Shown: in pieces, positions 36,088 through 44,675 of the stretch | Position numbering within the stretch: position 1 is the first letter of the stretch | Layout of the letters: every line of letters begins with the position of its first letter | Source: UBA1757 sp963617485 | GTDB taxonomy: Bacteria; Bacteroidota; Bacteroidia; Bacteroidales; UBA1402 | DNA length: 64,000 bases | Assembly (NCBI GenBank): GCA_963617485.1 | Contig: CAVEPA010000002.1 | Coordinates: 62,001-126,000 of the forward strand | Direction of reading: 5' to 3' | Program-made: the position numbers and the translations under genes | Notes under the pieces: model-generated | The model's database searches: none | Seen by the model: the letters and a program-made list of their open reading frames with translations, nothing else | What the model was told of the DNA's origin: nothing

Positions 36088-38718
36088 CTAGCTCTTACCC
36101 CGAATTATCTTCTTGAGGTCGTTGAGTTTATTCAAGGCCTGGATGGGTGTCAGGTTGTCCACATCCAAATTGATGAATTCATCCCTGATTTGTGAAAGCA
36201 CCGGATCGTCCAACTGAAAGAAACTCAGCTGGTAACCTTCGCGGGTTTGCGCAAGATCTTTCACGGGTTTGGCATGCACTTCAGCCTTGCCCGCCTTGCA
36301 TTTCTGGTCACTTTCGAACTGTTCCAGAATCTCGTTGGCCCGCTTGACGATGCTCTGCGGCATACCCGCCATTTTTGCCACGTGAATACCGAAGCTATGT
36401 TCGCTGCCTCCACGCACCAACTTTCTCAGGAACAGCACCTTGTTATCTTTTTCCATCACGGAGATATGGTAATTGCGTACCCTCGGGAAGGATTTTTCCA
36501 TTTCGTTGAGTTCGTGATAATGCGTGGCAAACAAAGTTTTGGCGCGGCTTTTCGGATGCTCGTGCAAGTGTTCTACAATGGCCCAAGCAATGGAAATACC
36601 ATCGTAAGTGCTGGTGCCTCGGCCCAATTCGTCGAAAAGAACAAGACTCTTGTCGGATATGTTGTTGATGATATCGGCGGCCTCGGTCATTTCTACCATA
36701 AAAGTAGATTCGCCCAGCGAAATGTTGTCCGATGCCCCCACACGGGTAAAGATTCTGTCTACCAAGCCTATGCTTGCCGACTCGGCAGGTACAAAACAAC
36801 CCACTTGCGCCATCAACACAATTAGGGCCGTTTGCCGGATAAAAGCCGATTTACCGGCCATATTCGGACCCGTAATCATCAGAATCTGCTGCTCACGGTT
36901 GTCGAGATGCACATCGTTGGCAATGTAGTCGCTCTGGCTGGCAAGCTGCTGCTCTATCACCGGATGACGGCCGGCAACGATGTCTATGGCATCGCCGTCG
37001 TTCATCACCGGACGGCAATAGCGGTATTGCTGCGCCACTTTGGCAAAGGAAAGCAGGCAGTCTGTTTGGGCCACCACTTGCGCATCGTATTGCAATACAC
37101 GATGATAGCTTACCAAGTCGTTGACAAGACGCGAGAAAATCTCACTTTCAATCTGTGCGATACGGTCTTCGGCACCCACAATCTTCTCTTCGTATTCCTT
37201 AAGTTCGGGCGTTACATAGCGCTCGGCCGACACTAAGGTCTGCTTGCGTATCCAGTTTTCCGGCACCTTGTCCTTGTAGGTGTTGCGCACTTCGATGTAA
37301 TAGCCGAAAACATTGTTGTAGGCTATTTTCAGGCTTGAAATACCTGTGGCTTGTATTTCGCGTTCCTGTATTTTCTGCAGATATTCTTTGCCGGAAGTGG
37401 AAAACTCACGAAGCTCGTCCAGCTGCGCATCTACGCCGGAACGTATCACCTCTCCCCTATTTACAGCTATGGGCGGATTGTCCACTATCTCCTTTTCAAT
37501 GCGGTTGTACATCTCATCGCAAGTATCCACTTTTTCCATCATAGCCATCAATTCAGGACAAGTGGCATTTTCTTGCAAATAATTCTTTATCAGCTTGATA
37601 TATTTGAGTGACTGCTTAAGATAAACCACATCGCGGGGTGAAATTCTACCAACGGAAATCTTGGAAACCATACGTTCCAAATCGCCTATCTGCGTCAGGT
37701 TTTTGTCGAGGAACTCTTTGGTTTCGGGGTCTTTGAAGAAATACTCCACCACATTCTGACGACGGTTGATTTCCTTAAGATCTTTCAAAGGAAACAGTAC
37801 CCAGCGCCTGAGCAGACGTTTTCCCATAGCTGTGGAAGTCTTGTCCAGCACGTCCAGCAGGCTCTTTCCGCCCTCGTTGATACTTTGACAGAGTTCTAAA
37901 CTGCGGATGGTATAGCGGTCTAAGCGGACAAACTTGTCTTCGTCTATACGGGCAATATTTTGGATATGGCTCAATTGATGATGTTCGGTCATATCCATAT
38001 AGTAAAATACCGAGGCACTGGCTATGATGGCCAAATCGAGATGCTGGATACCAAAACCTTTCAAGGACGCTGTTTGGTAAAATTTAAGCAATCTTTCCTG
38101 TGCGGCATCCATCGTGTAAACCCAGTCTTCCATTTCGAAACGAGCCGCCTGACAATGAAAATTCTCGTTGAACAAGGCTCTTTTAGACCGCTCGTAAATG
38201 ATTTCTTTGGGCATAAAGGAACTGAGCAGCTTGTCTATGTATTCAAAATTGCCTTGGGCAGTTAGAAACTCACCGGTGGAAATATCCAAAAAGGCCACCC
38301 CTGCTTCTTGTTTTTCGATGTGCAAAGCTGCCAGAAAATTGTTTTCTCCGACATTGAGCACAGCTTCATTGGTAGAAACTCCGGGCGTAACCAGTTCTGT
38401 AACACCTCTTTTTACCAGTTTCTTGGTCTTGCTAGGATCTTCCAGCTGGTCGCAGATGGCCACGCGAAAACCTGCCCTTACCAATTTGGGTAAAAATGAA
38501 TCCAAGGCATGATGGGGAAAACCAGCCATCTCTATTTGACCGGCAGCCCCGTTCGATTTATGTGTAAGCGCCAAGTTCAGCACTTCAACCGCCGTCAAAG
38601 CATCCTTACCGAATATTTCATAAAAGTCTCCTACCCGAAAGAGTAACAGTGTTTGCGGATATTTGGCCTTTACGTCGAAATACTGTTTTATCAATGGAGA
38701 ATCGTTGTCTGTAGCCAC
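36088..38718 (-). CDS. mutS: DNA mismatch repair protein MutS
   Basis: MutS recognises mismatches and starts post-replicative repair with MutL. The 876-residue length is typical. The mismatch-contact motif FYE is seen in RVGDFYEIFG at about residue 33, and Walker A in GPNMAGKSAFIRQTA at about 620. DELGRGTSTYDG (Walker B) and FATHYHELN follow in the ATPase domain. The start is GTG; an in-frame TGA lies seven codons upstream and no ATG lies between, so GTG is the only sensible choice. It converges with ychF, 23 nt apart. The 300-nt upstream gap is AT-rich and holds a DnaA box. Confidence 0.97.
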   Translation of the reverse strand: MATDNDSPLIKQYFDVKAKYPQTLLLFRVGDFYEIFGKDALTAVEVLNLALTHKSNGAAGQIEMAGFPHHALDSFLPKLVRAGFRVAICDQLEDPSKTKKLVKRGVTELVTPGVSTNEAVLNVGENNFLAALHIEKQEAGVAFLDISTGEFLTAQGNFEYIDKLLSSFMPKEIIYERSKRALFNENFHCQAARFEMEDWVYTMDAAQERLLKFYQTASLKGFGIQHLDLAIIASASVFYYMDMTEHHQLSHIQNIARIDEDKFVRLDRYTIRSLELCQSINEGGKSLLDVLDKTSTAMGKRLLRRWVLFPLKDLKEINRRQNVVEYFFKDPETKEFLDKNLTQIGDLERMVSKISVGRISPRDVVYLKQSLKYIKLIKNYLQENATCPELMAMMEKVDTCDEMYNRIEKEIVDNPPIAVNRGEVIRSGVDAQLDELREFSTSGKEYLQKIQEREIQATGISSLKIAYNNVFGYYIEVRNTYKDKVPENWIRKQTLVSAERYVTPELKEYEEKIVGAEDRIAQIESEIFSRLVNDLVSYHRVLQYDAQVVAQTDCLLSFAKVAQQYRYCRPVMNDGDAIDIVAGRHPVIEQQLASQSDYIANDVHLDNREQQILMITGPNMAGKSAFIRQTALIVLMAQVGCFVPAESASIGLVDRIFTRVGASDNISLGESTFMVEMTEAADIINNISDKSLVLFDELGRGTSTYDGISIAWAIVEHLHEHPKSRAKTLFATHYHELNEMEKSFPRVRNYHISVMEKDNKVLFLRKLVRGGSEHSFGIHVAKMAGMPQSIVKRANEILEQFESDQKCKAGKAEVHAKPVKDLAQTREGYQLSFFQLDDPVLSQIRDEFINLDVDNLTPIQALNKLNDLKKIIRGKS

Positions 38719-39019
38719 CTTTTTTATTTCTAAATGTCAATAACTTGGCAAATAATGTTGATAAGTTTTTCAAAAATAAATTTTCATTATCCGTTTTCAT
38801 TTCCAGATAATCGTTTTTCCGGAAAAATCAAATTATCGACTCTTTATTTATTAAAAACTTATCAACGGCTCTAAACAAGTTATTAACCATGTTACAAAAT
38901 TATTACTATCTGTTTTTCAAGGATTTTCTTCTGTTTGTCAACATTATCCACAGCCTATTATCATCATTGAATATTTATAATTTGAATTTTGGAATAAATA
39001 TGGACTGTTGACAACTTGC
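38719..39019. other. AT-rich intergenic region with DnaA-box-like sites
   Basis: This is the only gap of 300 nt without a gene. It is strongly AT-rich. TTATCCACA at 38944-38952 is a perfect DnaA box on the plus strand, and TTATCAACA on the minus strand at 38756-38764 has one mismatch. Weaker relatives include TTATCAACG near 38859 and TTATCATCA near 38959. It must also contain the mutS promoter. It could be part of a replication origin, but no dnaA or clear strand switch is nearby. Confidence 0.4.
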
Positions 39020-39892
39020 TCACTTGGTGAATTGCCGCTCATCTAGCCAGTCGAGTACCAATTTTTTCATCGTTTCGTGATAACGGAAGTTTTGATTGAA
39101 ACCGAAACCATGACCGCCTTCGGGGAAAATATACATGCAAGCAGGTACTTTGTGCTCTTTTAGTGCATGATAGAACAGTATGGAATTTTCCGGAATAACG
39201 GCTTTGTCGTCGTCGCATAAAAGCAGCAGGCAGGGTGGACATTGTGCAGACACTTGCAAATGGTTGGAATACTTCTCAACGAGTTCCTGTTTGGGCTGTT
39301 TACCCAGCAAAAGATTGCGTGAACCTTGATGCGTGATGCCTTCCTGCATGGAAATGACAGGGTAGAAGAGCAACATAAAATCGGGACGGCACAGCTTGGA
39401 CTGGATACTATCCAAATATACGAAATGGGTGCCGGCTGTAGAAGCTAGATGACCGCCTGCCGAAAACCCGGCTATGCCTATCTTATCGGCATCGATATGC
39501 CATTTATCAGCATTTTCTCTGACAGTTTTGATGGCTTGGAAAGCATCTTTAACCGGAATATCGCAATGCTCGTTGGGCAGGCGGTATTTCAGTACGATGG
39601 CGGCTATTCCGTTGTCGCAGAACCATTCGGCAAAATTGAATCCTTCTTTGATGGCTGTCTGATAGTAGTAGCCGCCACCAGGGCAAATGATAACAGCTGC
39701 GCGGGTGTTCTTATCCTCCGAAGGCAGCATGACGCTTATCTGCGGTACACTGACATTCGAAATGCGTCCCTTGTCGCTTACCAGTTCATCTTGTACGATG
39801 CCGTTACTCTCTTCAGGGCCGTTGGGCCAGAGGTCCATCACCTGATAAACATAAGATGAAAATACCATCAAAATACTTAGTAAAGTGTTCAT
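39020..39892 (-). CDS. Alpha/beta-hydrolase esterase (BD-FAE / acetylxylan esterase-like)
   Basis: A 290-residue hydrolase. The ATG is 6 nt inside an alternative TTG start. The short hydrophobic start MNTLLSILMVFSSYVYQ may be a signal peptide, so export is plausible but not certain. The nucleophile is in GFSAGGHLA, the oxyanion region is ICPGGGYYYQTA, the acid is near LLLCDDDKAVIP, and the catalytic His is in FPEGGHGFG. This set is common in Bacteroidales esterases that remove acetyl or feruloyl groups from plant polysaccharides. It follows polA by 32 nt, an unrelated neighbour. The substrate is inferred. Confidence 0.85.
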   Translation of the reverse strand: MNTLLSILMVFSSYVYQVMDLWPNGPEESNGIVQDELVSDKGRISNVSVPQISVMLPSEDKNTRAAVIICPGGGYYYQTAIKEGFNFAEWFCDNGIAAIVLKYRLPNEHCDIPVKDAFQAIKTVRENADKWHIDADKIGIAGFSAGGHLASTAGTHFVYLDSIQSKLCRPDFMLLFYPVISMQEGITHQGSRNLLLGKQPKQELVEKYSNHLQVSAQCPPCLLLLCDDDKAVIPENSILFYHALKEHKVPACMYIFPEGGHGFGFNQNFRYHETMKKLVLDWLDERQFTK

Positions 39893-39924
39893 ATTCAATT
39901 GTAATAATAATTAGAACAAGCTTT

Positions 39925-42819
39925 TTAGTGTGCTTCTAGCCAGTTGTTTCCATAACCGATATCAGCTTTAAGCGGTACCGACAAAGCCATGGCATTTTCC
40001 ATTTCGCGTTGCACCAGCGCTTTTACCTTTTCCAGTTCCTCGCTGGGAACCACGAAGTCAAGTTCATCGTGAACCTGGATAATCATCTTGGTTTGCAGCT
40101 GTTCTTGTTCTAAGGACTTGAAAATGTTAACCATAGCAATTTTAATGATGTCGGCGGCAGTGCCTTGAATAGGAGCATTGATGGCGTTGCGTTCGGCGTA
40201 GGCTCTCACCACGGCATTGCGCGAAACAATGTCCGGAAGATATCTTTTCCGGTGAAACAGCGTTTCCACATATTGATTTTCGCGGGCTTTTTCTATCGCC
40301 TCGTCCATAAAGGTCTTGATGGCAGCGTATTTGACAAAGTATTCATCGATAATGCTTTTGGCTTCTTTACGGCTGACGTTCATCCTTTCGGCCAAACCAA
40401 AAGAAGATATGCCGTAGATAATGCCGAAATTGGCCGTTTTAGCTTTGCGTCGCATATCTGGAGTAACTTCGTCCAAGGGAAGATTGAAAATACGGGCAGC
40501 CGTAGCTTGATGAATATCTTTTCCGCTATGGAAAGCCTCAATCATATTCTCGTCTTTCGACAAATGGGCCATAATTCTGAGTTCCACTTGCGAATAGTCG
40601 GCCGACAAAAAATAGTAGCCTTCCTTCACGCTGAAAACGCGGCGCATTTCTTTGCCCATTTCGTCGCGCACCGGGATGTTTTGCAGGTTAGGATTGCTCG
40701 AGCTGAGCCTTCCCGTAGCGGTAACTGTCTGGTTGAAAGATGTATGAATCTTGCCAGTGCGTTTGTTGATAAGGTTGGGAAAACTCTCCACGTAGGTACT
40801 CAGCAACTTTTTGATACCTCGATAATCGAGTAGGAGCGGCACGATAGGATGCTTGTCCTTGATGCTTTGCAGCAGTTCTTCCGAAGTGGAATACTGTTTA
40901 TTGGTCTTGGTTTTCTTAACCTTAGCTTCTATACCTATTTTATCAAACAGTATTTCACCAACCTTCTTGGGCGAATTGATGTTGAAAACCTCGTCGGCTA
41001 GGCTGTAAATCTGCTTTTCCAGTTCAGATAGTTTGGCATTCAGCTCGTCGGCAAAGACCTTCAAGGCTTGCGTATCGATGGAAACTCCTGTGTATTCCAT
41101 ATCGGCCAGCACGTAAATGAGTGGCATTTCCACTTGATAACACAGGTATTCTAATTTTTCTTTTCCGATATTCTTTTGAAGGATAGGGTAGAGCAGGGTG
41201 TTGATAGCCGATTTTTCGATAGCATTTTCTATGGACTTTTCATCATCTTGCACTTCAAAGTCGAATAAGCTACCCGTTTGAGCAGCCGAAGTTTCATTTT
41301 TTGAAAAATGGTAATGAAGGTAAATTTCGGCCAAGTATTCCTGCTGATGATTCATTTCGGGTTGTAGCAGATAATGTGCCACCGAATTGTCGAACAAGTT
41401 TCCTTTTACTCGAATGCCATAGCGTTTTAAAACAATAATGGAAAATTTCAGCTGGTTGCCTATTTTGATTATATCTTCCTTTTCGAAAATTTGGGCCACT
41501 TGACGAAAATTATCTTCAGGGCAAGGGTAGGGGAGAAAGTAATGCTCTTTTTCAGACAGACTGATGGCCACACCGCTCAATTGACAGTTCATAGCATCGG
41601 AGTTGTCGCAATTCAAGCTGAAAGCAAATTTTTTCCTGTCAAAAGTTTTGCTCAAAAAATCGCCTATAACAGCTTTGTTGTCAAGCCTTTGATAATCGGT
41701 AACGATGAATTTTACCTCGCTGAGATTTTCATATTGCCGATTTTCCGAACACTTGTCCGCATTAATTTCATTGTCGAAAGCCGAAAAAAGGTCAAGTTGC
41801 AGCTCTTCCTTCTGAGGCTGACTGTCGTTTTTGAAAATAATGCTCGGATTGCTCAGTTCTATTTTTGTCGATTTGTTTTTTGGATTCAACAAAGCAGTGT
41901 CGCTGATTGTTTGCTGAGGATTGACAGTGACAGTTTCGTTATTTGTTTCGCTGTTGGAAAACTTCCTTAACCATGACCTAAATTCCAACCTTTCGTAAAC
42001 GGGCATCAATTTAGTTTCGTCCTTAGTATGTATTCTGAAATTATCTTCATCGAAAGGAAGGTCGATGTCAGTTTTGATAGTGGCTAAAAACTTGGAGAAA
42101 ACAATCTTGTCCTTATTGTTTTCGATATTGTTTTTCAGACTTCCTTTGAGCTTGTCGGTATGCTCGAGCAAGTTTTCCACATTGTCGAAATCTTGTAGTA
42201 ATTGCTGAGCGCGAACTTTACCAACGCCCGGACAACCGGGAATGTTATCGCTGGCATCGCCCATCAAGGCCAGATAGTCGATAATCTGTTCGGGATGCTT
42301 GAGACTGTATTTTTCACAAACTTCCTTAGGCCCCAAAATGTCGAAATCCGAACTGCCATAGCGAGGTTTATAAATGAAGCAATGCTCGTTTACCAACTGT
42401 CCGTAGTCTTTGTCAGGAGTCATCATATATACGTCAAACCCTTTATTGACAGCGATTTTCGACATAGAACCAATAACATCGTCGGCCTCGAAACCGTTTA
42501 TTTCAAGGATAGGAATACGATAAGCTTCCAGTATTTGCTTGATGTAGGGAATAGACCAGCGGATGTCTTCGGGAGTGGCTTCACGTTGCGCTTTATAAGC
42601 TTCAAAGGCTTCGTGTCGGAAAGTTTTTCCCGCCGGATCGAAGGCAACTGCCAGATGGCTGGGCTTTTCTTTGCGCAATAAGTCCTCCAGCGTATTCACG
42701 AATCCGAAGATAGCCGAGGTATTTTCTCCTTTGGAATTGATTCTCGGATTCTTGATAAAGGCATAGTAGGAGCGGTATATCAAGGCGTAAGCGTCGAGCA
42801 GGAATAGTCTTTTGTCCAT
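39925..42819 (-). CDS. polA: DNA polymerase I with degenerate proofreading domain
   Basis: This 964-residue repair and Okazaki-fragment enzyme has an intact 5'-3' exonuclease domain at residues 1-290 (LLDAYALIYRSYYAF, DASDNIPGCPGVGKVRAQ). The polymerase domain is also intact: motif A SADYSQVELRIMAHL, motif B KTANFGIIYGISSFG, motif C IQVHDELDFVV. The 3'-5' exonuclease fold at about 370-550 is present but its metal ligands are gone. Where E. coli has FAFDTE there is FAFSLN, where it has LKYD there is LKFS, and the last motif AAEDAD reads AIEKSA. Proofreading activity is therefore probably absent, as in Thermus polymerase I. A TAATTTTG box lies just upstream of the ATG, back to back with the ispB-like promoter. 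Confidence 0.96.
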   Translation of the reverse strand: MDKRLFLLDAYALIYRSYYAFIKNPRINSKGENTSAIFGFVNTLEDLLRKEKPSHLAVAFDPAGKTFRHEAFEAYKAQREATPEDIRWSIPYIKQILEAYRIPILEINGFEADDVIGSMSKIAVNKGFDVYMMTPDKDYGQLVNEHCFIYKPRYGSSDFDILGPKEVCEKYSLKHPEQIIDYLALMGDASDNIPGCPGVGKVRAQQLLQDFDNVENLLEHTDKLKGSLKNNIENNKDKIVFSKFLATIKTDIDLPFDEDNFRIHTKDETKLMPVYERLEFRSWLRKFSNSETNNETVTVNPQQTISDTALLNPKNKSTKIELSNPSIIFKNDSQPQKEELQLDLFSAFDNEINADKCSENRQYENLSEVKFIVTDYQRLDNKAVIGDFLSKTFDRKKFAFSLNCDNSDAMNCQLSGVAISLSEKEHYFLPYPCPEDNFRQVAQIFEKEDIIKIGNQLKFSIIVLKRYGIRVKGNLFDNSVAHYLLQPEMNHQQEYLAEIYLHYHFSKNETSAAQTGSLFDFEVQDDEKSIENAIEKSAINTLLYPILQKNIGKEKLEYLCYQVEMPLIYVLADMEYTGVSIDTQALKVFADELNAKLSELEKQIYSLADEVFNINSPKKVGEILFDKIGIEAKVKKTKTNKQYSTSEELLQSIKDKHPIVPLLLDYRGIKKLLSTYVESFPNLINKRTGKIHTSFNQTVTATGRLSSSNPNLQNIPVRDEMGKEMRRVFSVKEGYYFLSADYSQVELRIMAHLSKDENMIEAFHSGKDIHQATAARIFNLPLDEVTPDMRRKAKTANFGIIYGISSFGLAERMNVSRKEAKSIIDEYFVKYAAIKTFMDEAIEKARENQYVETLFHRKRYLPDIVSRNAVVRAYAERNAINAPIQGTAADIIKIAMVNIFKSLEQEQLQTKMIIQVHDELDFVVPSEELEKVKALVQREMENAMALSVPLKADIGYGNNWLEAH

Positions 42820-42839
42820 GCGGTTTGTTTTAAGAGCCT

Positions 42840-42847
42840 CAAAATTA
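42840..42847 (-). promoter_or_regulatory. -7 box TAATTTTG upstream of polA
   Basis: A minus-strand TAnnTTTG match 20 nt before the polA ATG, divergent from the polyprenyl synthase box. No -33 TTG is seen at the right spacing. Confidence 0.4.
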
Positions 42848-42867
42848 CATAATAAAAAGAAAAAATG

Positions 42868-42875
42868 TATTTTTG
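42868..42875 (+). promoter_or_regulatory. -7 box TATTTTTG upstream of the polyprenyl synthase gene
   Basis: A TAnnTTTG match 18 nt before the ATG, back to back with the polA box. Confidence 0.5.
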
Positions 42876-42893
42876 CGCTTCATTTAGAACGTG

Positions 42894-43859
42894 ATGATTA
42901 GCAAAATACGCAAACCCGTCGATTGTTATTTCGAACAGTATACTGCTGCCTTGAATCAGGCGATGAAATCGGATATATCTGTTCTTAATGATATCGACAA
43001 CCATTTGCGAAAATCGCGTGGTAAACAGTTGCGTCCTTTGCTGGTTTTGCTTTCCGGTGCCCTCTGTGGTGAGGTGAACAAAGATACCATTGCTTCGGCC
43101 GTTGCCCTTGAGCTCTTGCACACTGCCAGCCTTATTCACGATGATGTACTTGACGATGCTATGGAGCGTCGCTCGCAGCCTTCTGTCAAGGCTCTTTGGG
43201 ACAATAAGGTTGCCATTCTTTCCGGCGATTTTTATCTGTCCAAAGTTTTGCAGATTATATCCACTGTTCCTCTTGATATTATCGTTTCTATCGGGAATTT
43301 GGGTGCCGCTTTGTCTGAAGGTGAAATAGAGCAGTTGTCGCTTTCTAAACATTTTTCCGCTCAGGAGTCGGACTATTTCGATATTATTAGAAAAAAGACC
43401 GCCTCACTTTTTTCCACTTGTACTTTTGCCGGTTCTCGCAGTGTCAATGCCGATAGTTCGACCGTAGAACGCCTTAAAAACTTCGGTGAAATCCTGGGAA
43501 TTATCTTCCAAATCAAAGACGATATTTTCGATTATTTCGAAAGCAATGAGCTTGGAAAACCCATAGGCAACGACCTTGCGGAAGGCAAACTCACACTTCC
43601 TTTGCTCTATGCCTTGTCTCTCGAAAATAGCAAGGCTGAAGACTATAAGCGTCTTTTGGCATCTTCTGATTCTTTAAGTTCGGCTCAAGTGCTGGAACTT
43701 TATCGTTTTGCCAAGGATATGGGCGGAATTGAATATGCCGAAAAAACGATGGAAAGGTTTAAAAACGAGGCCCTTGAACTTTTATCGGTCTTTCCCGATT
43801 CCGATGTGAAGCATTCTTTGCTGCTTTTACTTGAGTACTGTATTGAGAGGCATCACTGA
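42894..43859 (+). CDS. Polyprenyl diphosphate synthase (octaprenyl-type)
   Basis: This 321-residue cytoplasmic enzyme condenses isopentenyl diphosphate onto an allylic primer to make the side chain of menaquinone. The first Asp-rich motif is LIHDDVLDDAMERR, the second is FQIKDDIFDYF, and GKQLRPLLVLLSGA and GDFYLSKVL are further family marks. The start is the ATG; a GTG one codon earlier is possible. A TATTTTTG box lies 19 nt upstream. It converges with the mazG-like gene, only 6 nt apart. Exact chain length cannot be read from sequence. Confidence 0.93.
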   Translation: MISKIRKPVDCYFEQYTAALNQAMKSDISVLNDIDNHLRKSRGKQLRPLLVLLSGALCGEVNKDTIASAVALELLHTASLIHDDVLDDAMERRSQPSVKALWDNKVAILSGDFYLSKVLQIISTVPLDIIVSIGNLGAALSEGEIEQLSLSKHFSAQESDYFDIIRKKTASLFSTCTFAGSRSVNADSSTVERLKNFGEILGIIFQIKDDIFDYFESNELGKPIGNDLAEGKLTLPLLYALSLENSKAEDYKRLLASSDSLSSAQVLELYRFAKDMGGIEYAEKTMERFKNEALELLSVFPDSDVKHSLLLLLEYCIERHH

Positions 43860-43865
43860 CGATGG

Positions 43866-44192
43866 CTATTGCAGTTTGGAGTTTTCCAAATGTCTGGTTT
43901 TATCCCGTTGAGTTTTCTTTTCAAGGTTAGACGCAAAAGCTTGGCTTAAATCTACTCCTGTCTGATTTGCCAGACAAACGAGAACCCATAGAATATCGGC
44001 CATTTCATCGGCCATATTATCTTTTTCCTCGCCTGTTTTGAATGACTGTTCGCCATATTTTCTGGCAATAATTCTAGCGAGTTCTCCCACTTCTTCGCTC
44101 AGCAAAACCATGTTGGTCAGTTCGTTGAAGTAACGTACACCATACTGCTTGATCCAGACATCCACTTGTTCTTGTATTTCTTTCAGTGTCAT
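43866..44192 (-). CDS. MazG-like nucleotide pyrophosphohydrolase
   Basis: This 108-residue all-helical protein hydrolyses nucleoside triphosphates to monophosphates, cleaning altered nucleotides. The Mg-binding acidic motif EEVGELARIIARK at about residue 32 and DEMADILWVLVCLAN at about 65 are the two halves of the MazG/dUTPase-like active site. It is the last gene of the uvrC-dtd run, 21 nt after dtd. The true substrate is unknown. Confidence 0.88.
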   Translation of the reverse strand: MTLKEIQEQVDVWIKQYGVRYFNELTNMVLLSEEVGELARIIARKYGEQSFKTGEEKDNMADEMADILWVLVCLANQTGVDLSQAFASNLEKKTQRDKTRHLENSKLQ

Positions 44193-44213
44193 ATTTTGAT
44201 AGTTTGAGAGTAC

Positions 44214-44669
44214 TCAGTATTGTTTCTGTTTCGAGTCTATCCAGATGCTTACCGGACCGTCGTTGACGAATTCTATCTGCATGTCCGCGCCGAATACGCC
44301 CGTTTTTATTTCTTTGTTGACATATTGCTGTATTTTTTGACAGAAGGCTTCGTAAAGAGGTTTGCTTATTTCTGGTCTTGCCGCTTTGATGTACGATGGG
44401 CGGTTGCCTTTGCTGGCATTGGCTTGTAGCGTAAATTGGCTCACGACCAGCACTTCACCGTCAATATCCTGCACCGAGCGGTTCATGACACCTTGCTCGT
44501 CTGCAAATATTCGCAGCATGGCCGCTTTCTTGCTTAACCATTCAATATCTTCCTCATTATCAGTTTCTTCGATACCAACTAGGATAAGCAATCCTTGCCC
44601 TATGCTGGCATGCAGTTCCTGTTTTATATATAGCTTTGCGTAGCTTGCACGTTGAATTAAAATCCTCAT
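44214..44669 (-). CDS. dtd: D-aminoacyl-tRNA deacylase
   Basis: This 151-residue enzyme removes D-amino acids, and glycine from tRNA-Ala, wrongly attached to tRNA. The family marks are MRILIQRASYAKLYI at the start, VVSQFTLQANASKGNRP (the SQFTL motif) and NDGPVSIWIDS (the cross-subunit Gly-Pro motif) at the end. The start lies 6 nt after the uvrC stop, so the two genes are probably co-transcribed. Confidence 0.95.
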   Translation of the reverse strand: MRILIQRASYAKLYIKQELHASIGQGLLILVGIEETDNEEDIEWLSKKAAMLRIFADEQGVMNRSVQDIDGEVLVVSQFTLQANASKGNRPSYIKAARPEISKPLYEAFCQKIQQYVNKEIKTGVFGADMQIEFVNDGPVSIWIDSKQKQY

Positions 44670-44675
44670 AATCAG

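Noticed and set aside
38618..38800. 60-codon minus-strand frame overlapping the mutS start
   Set aside because: It is out of frame with mutS, has no family, and arises from the AT-rich leader; mutS starting at GTG explains the region.
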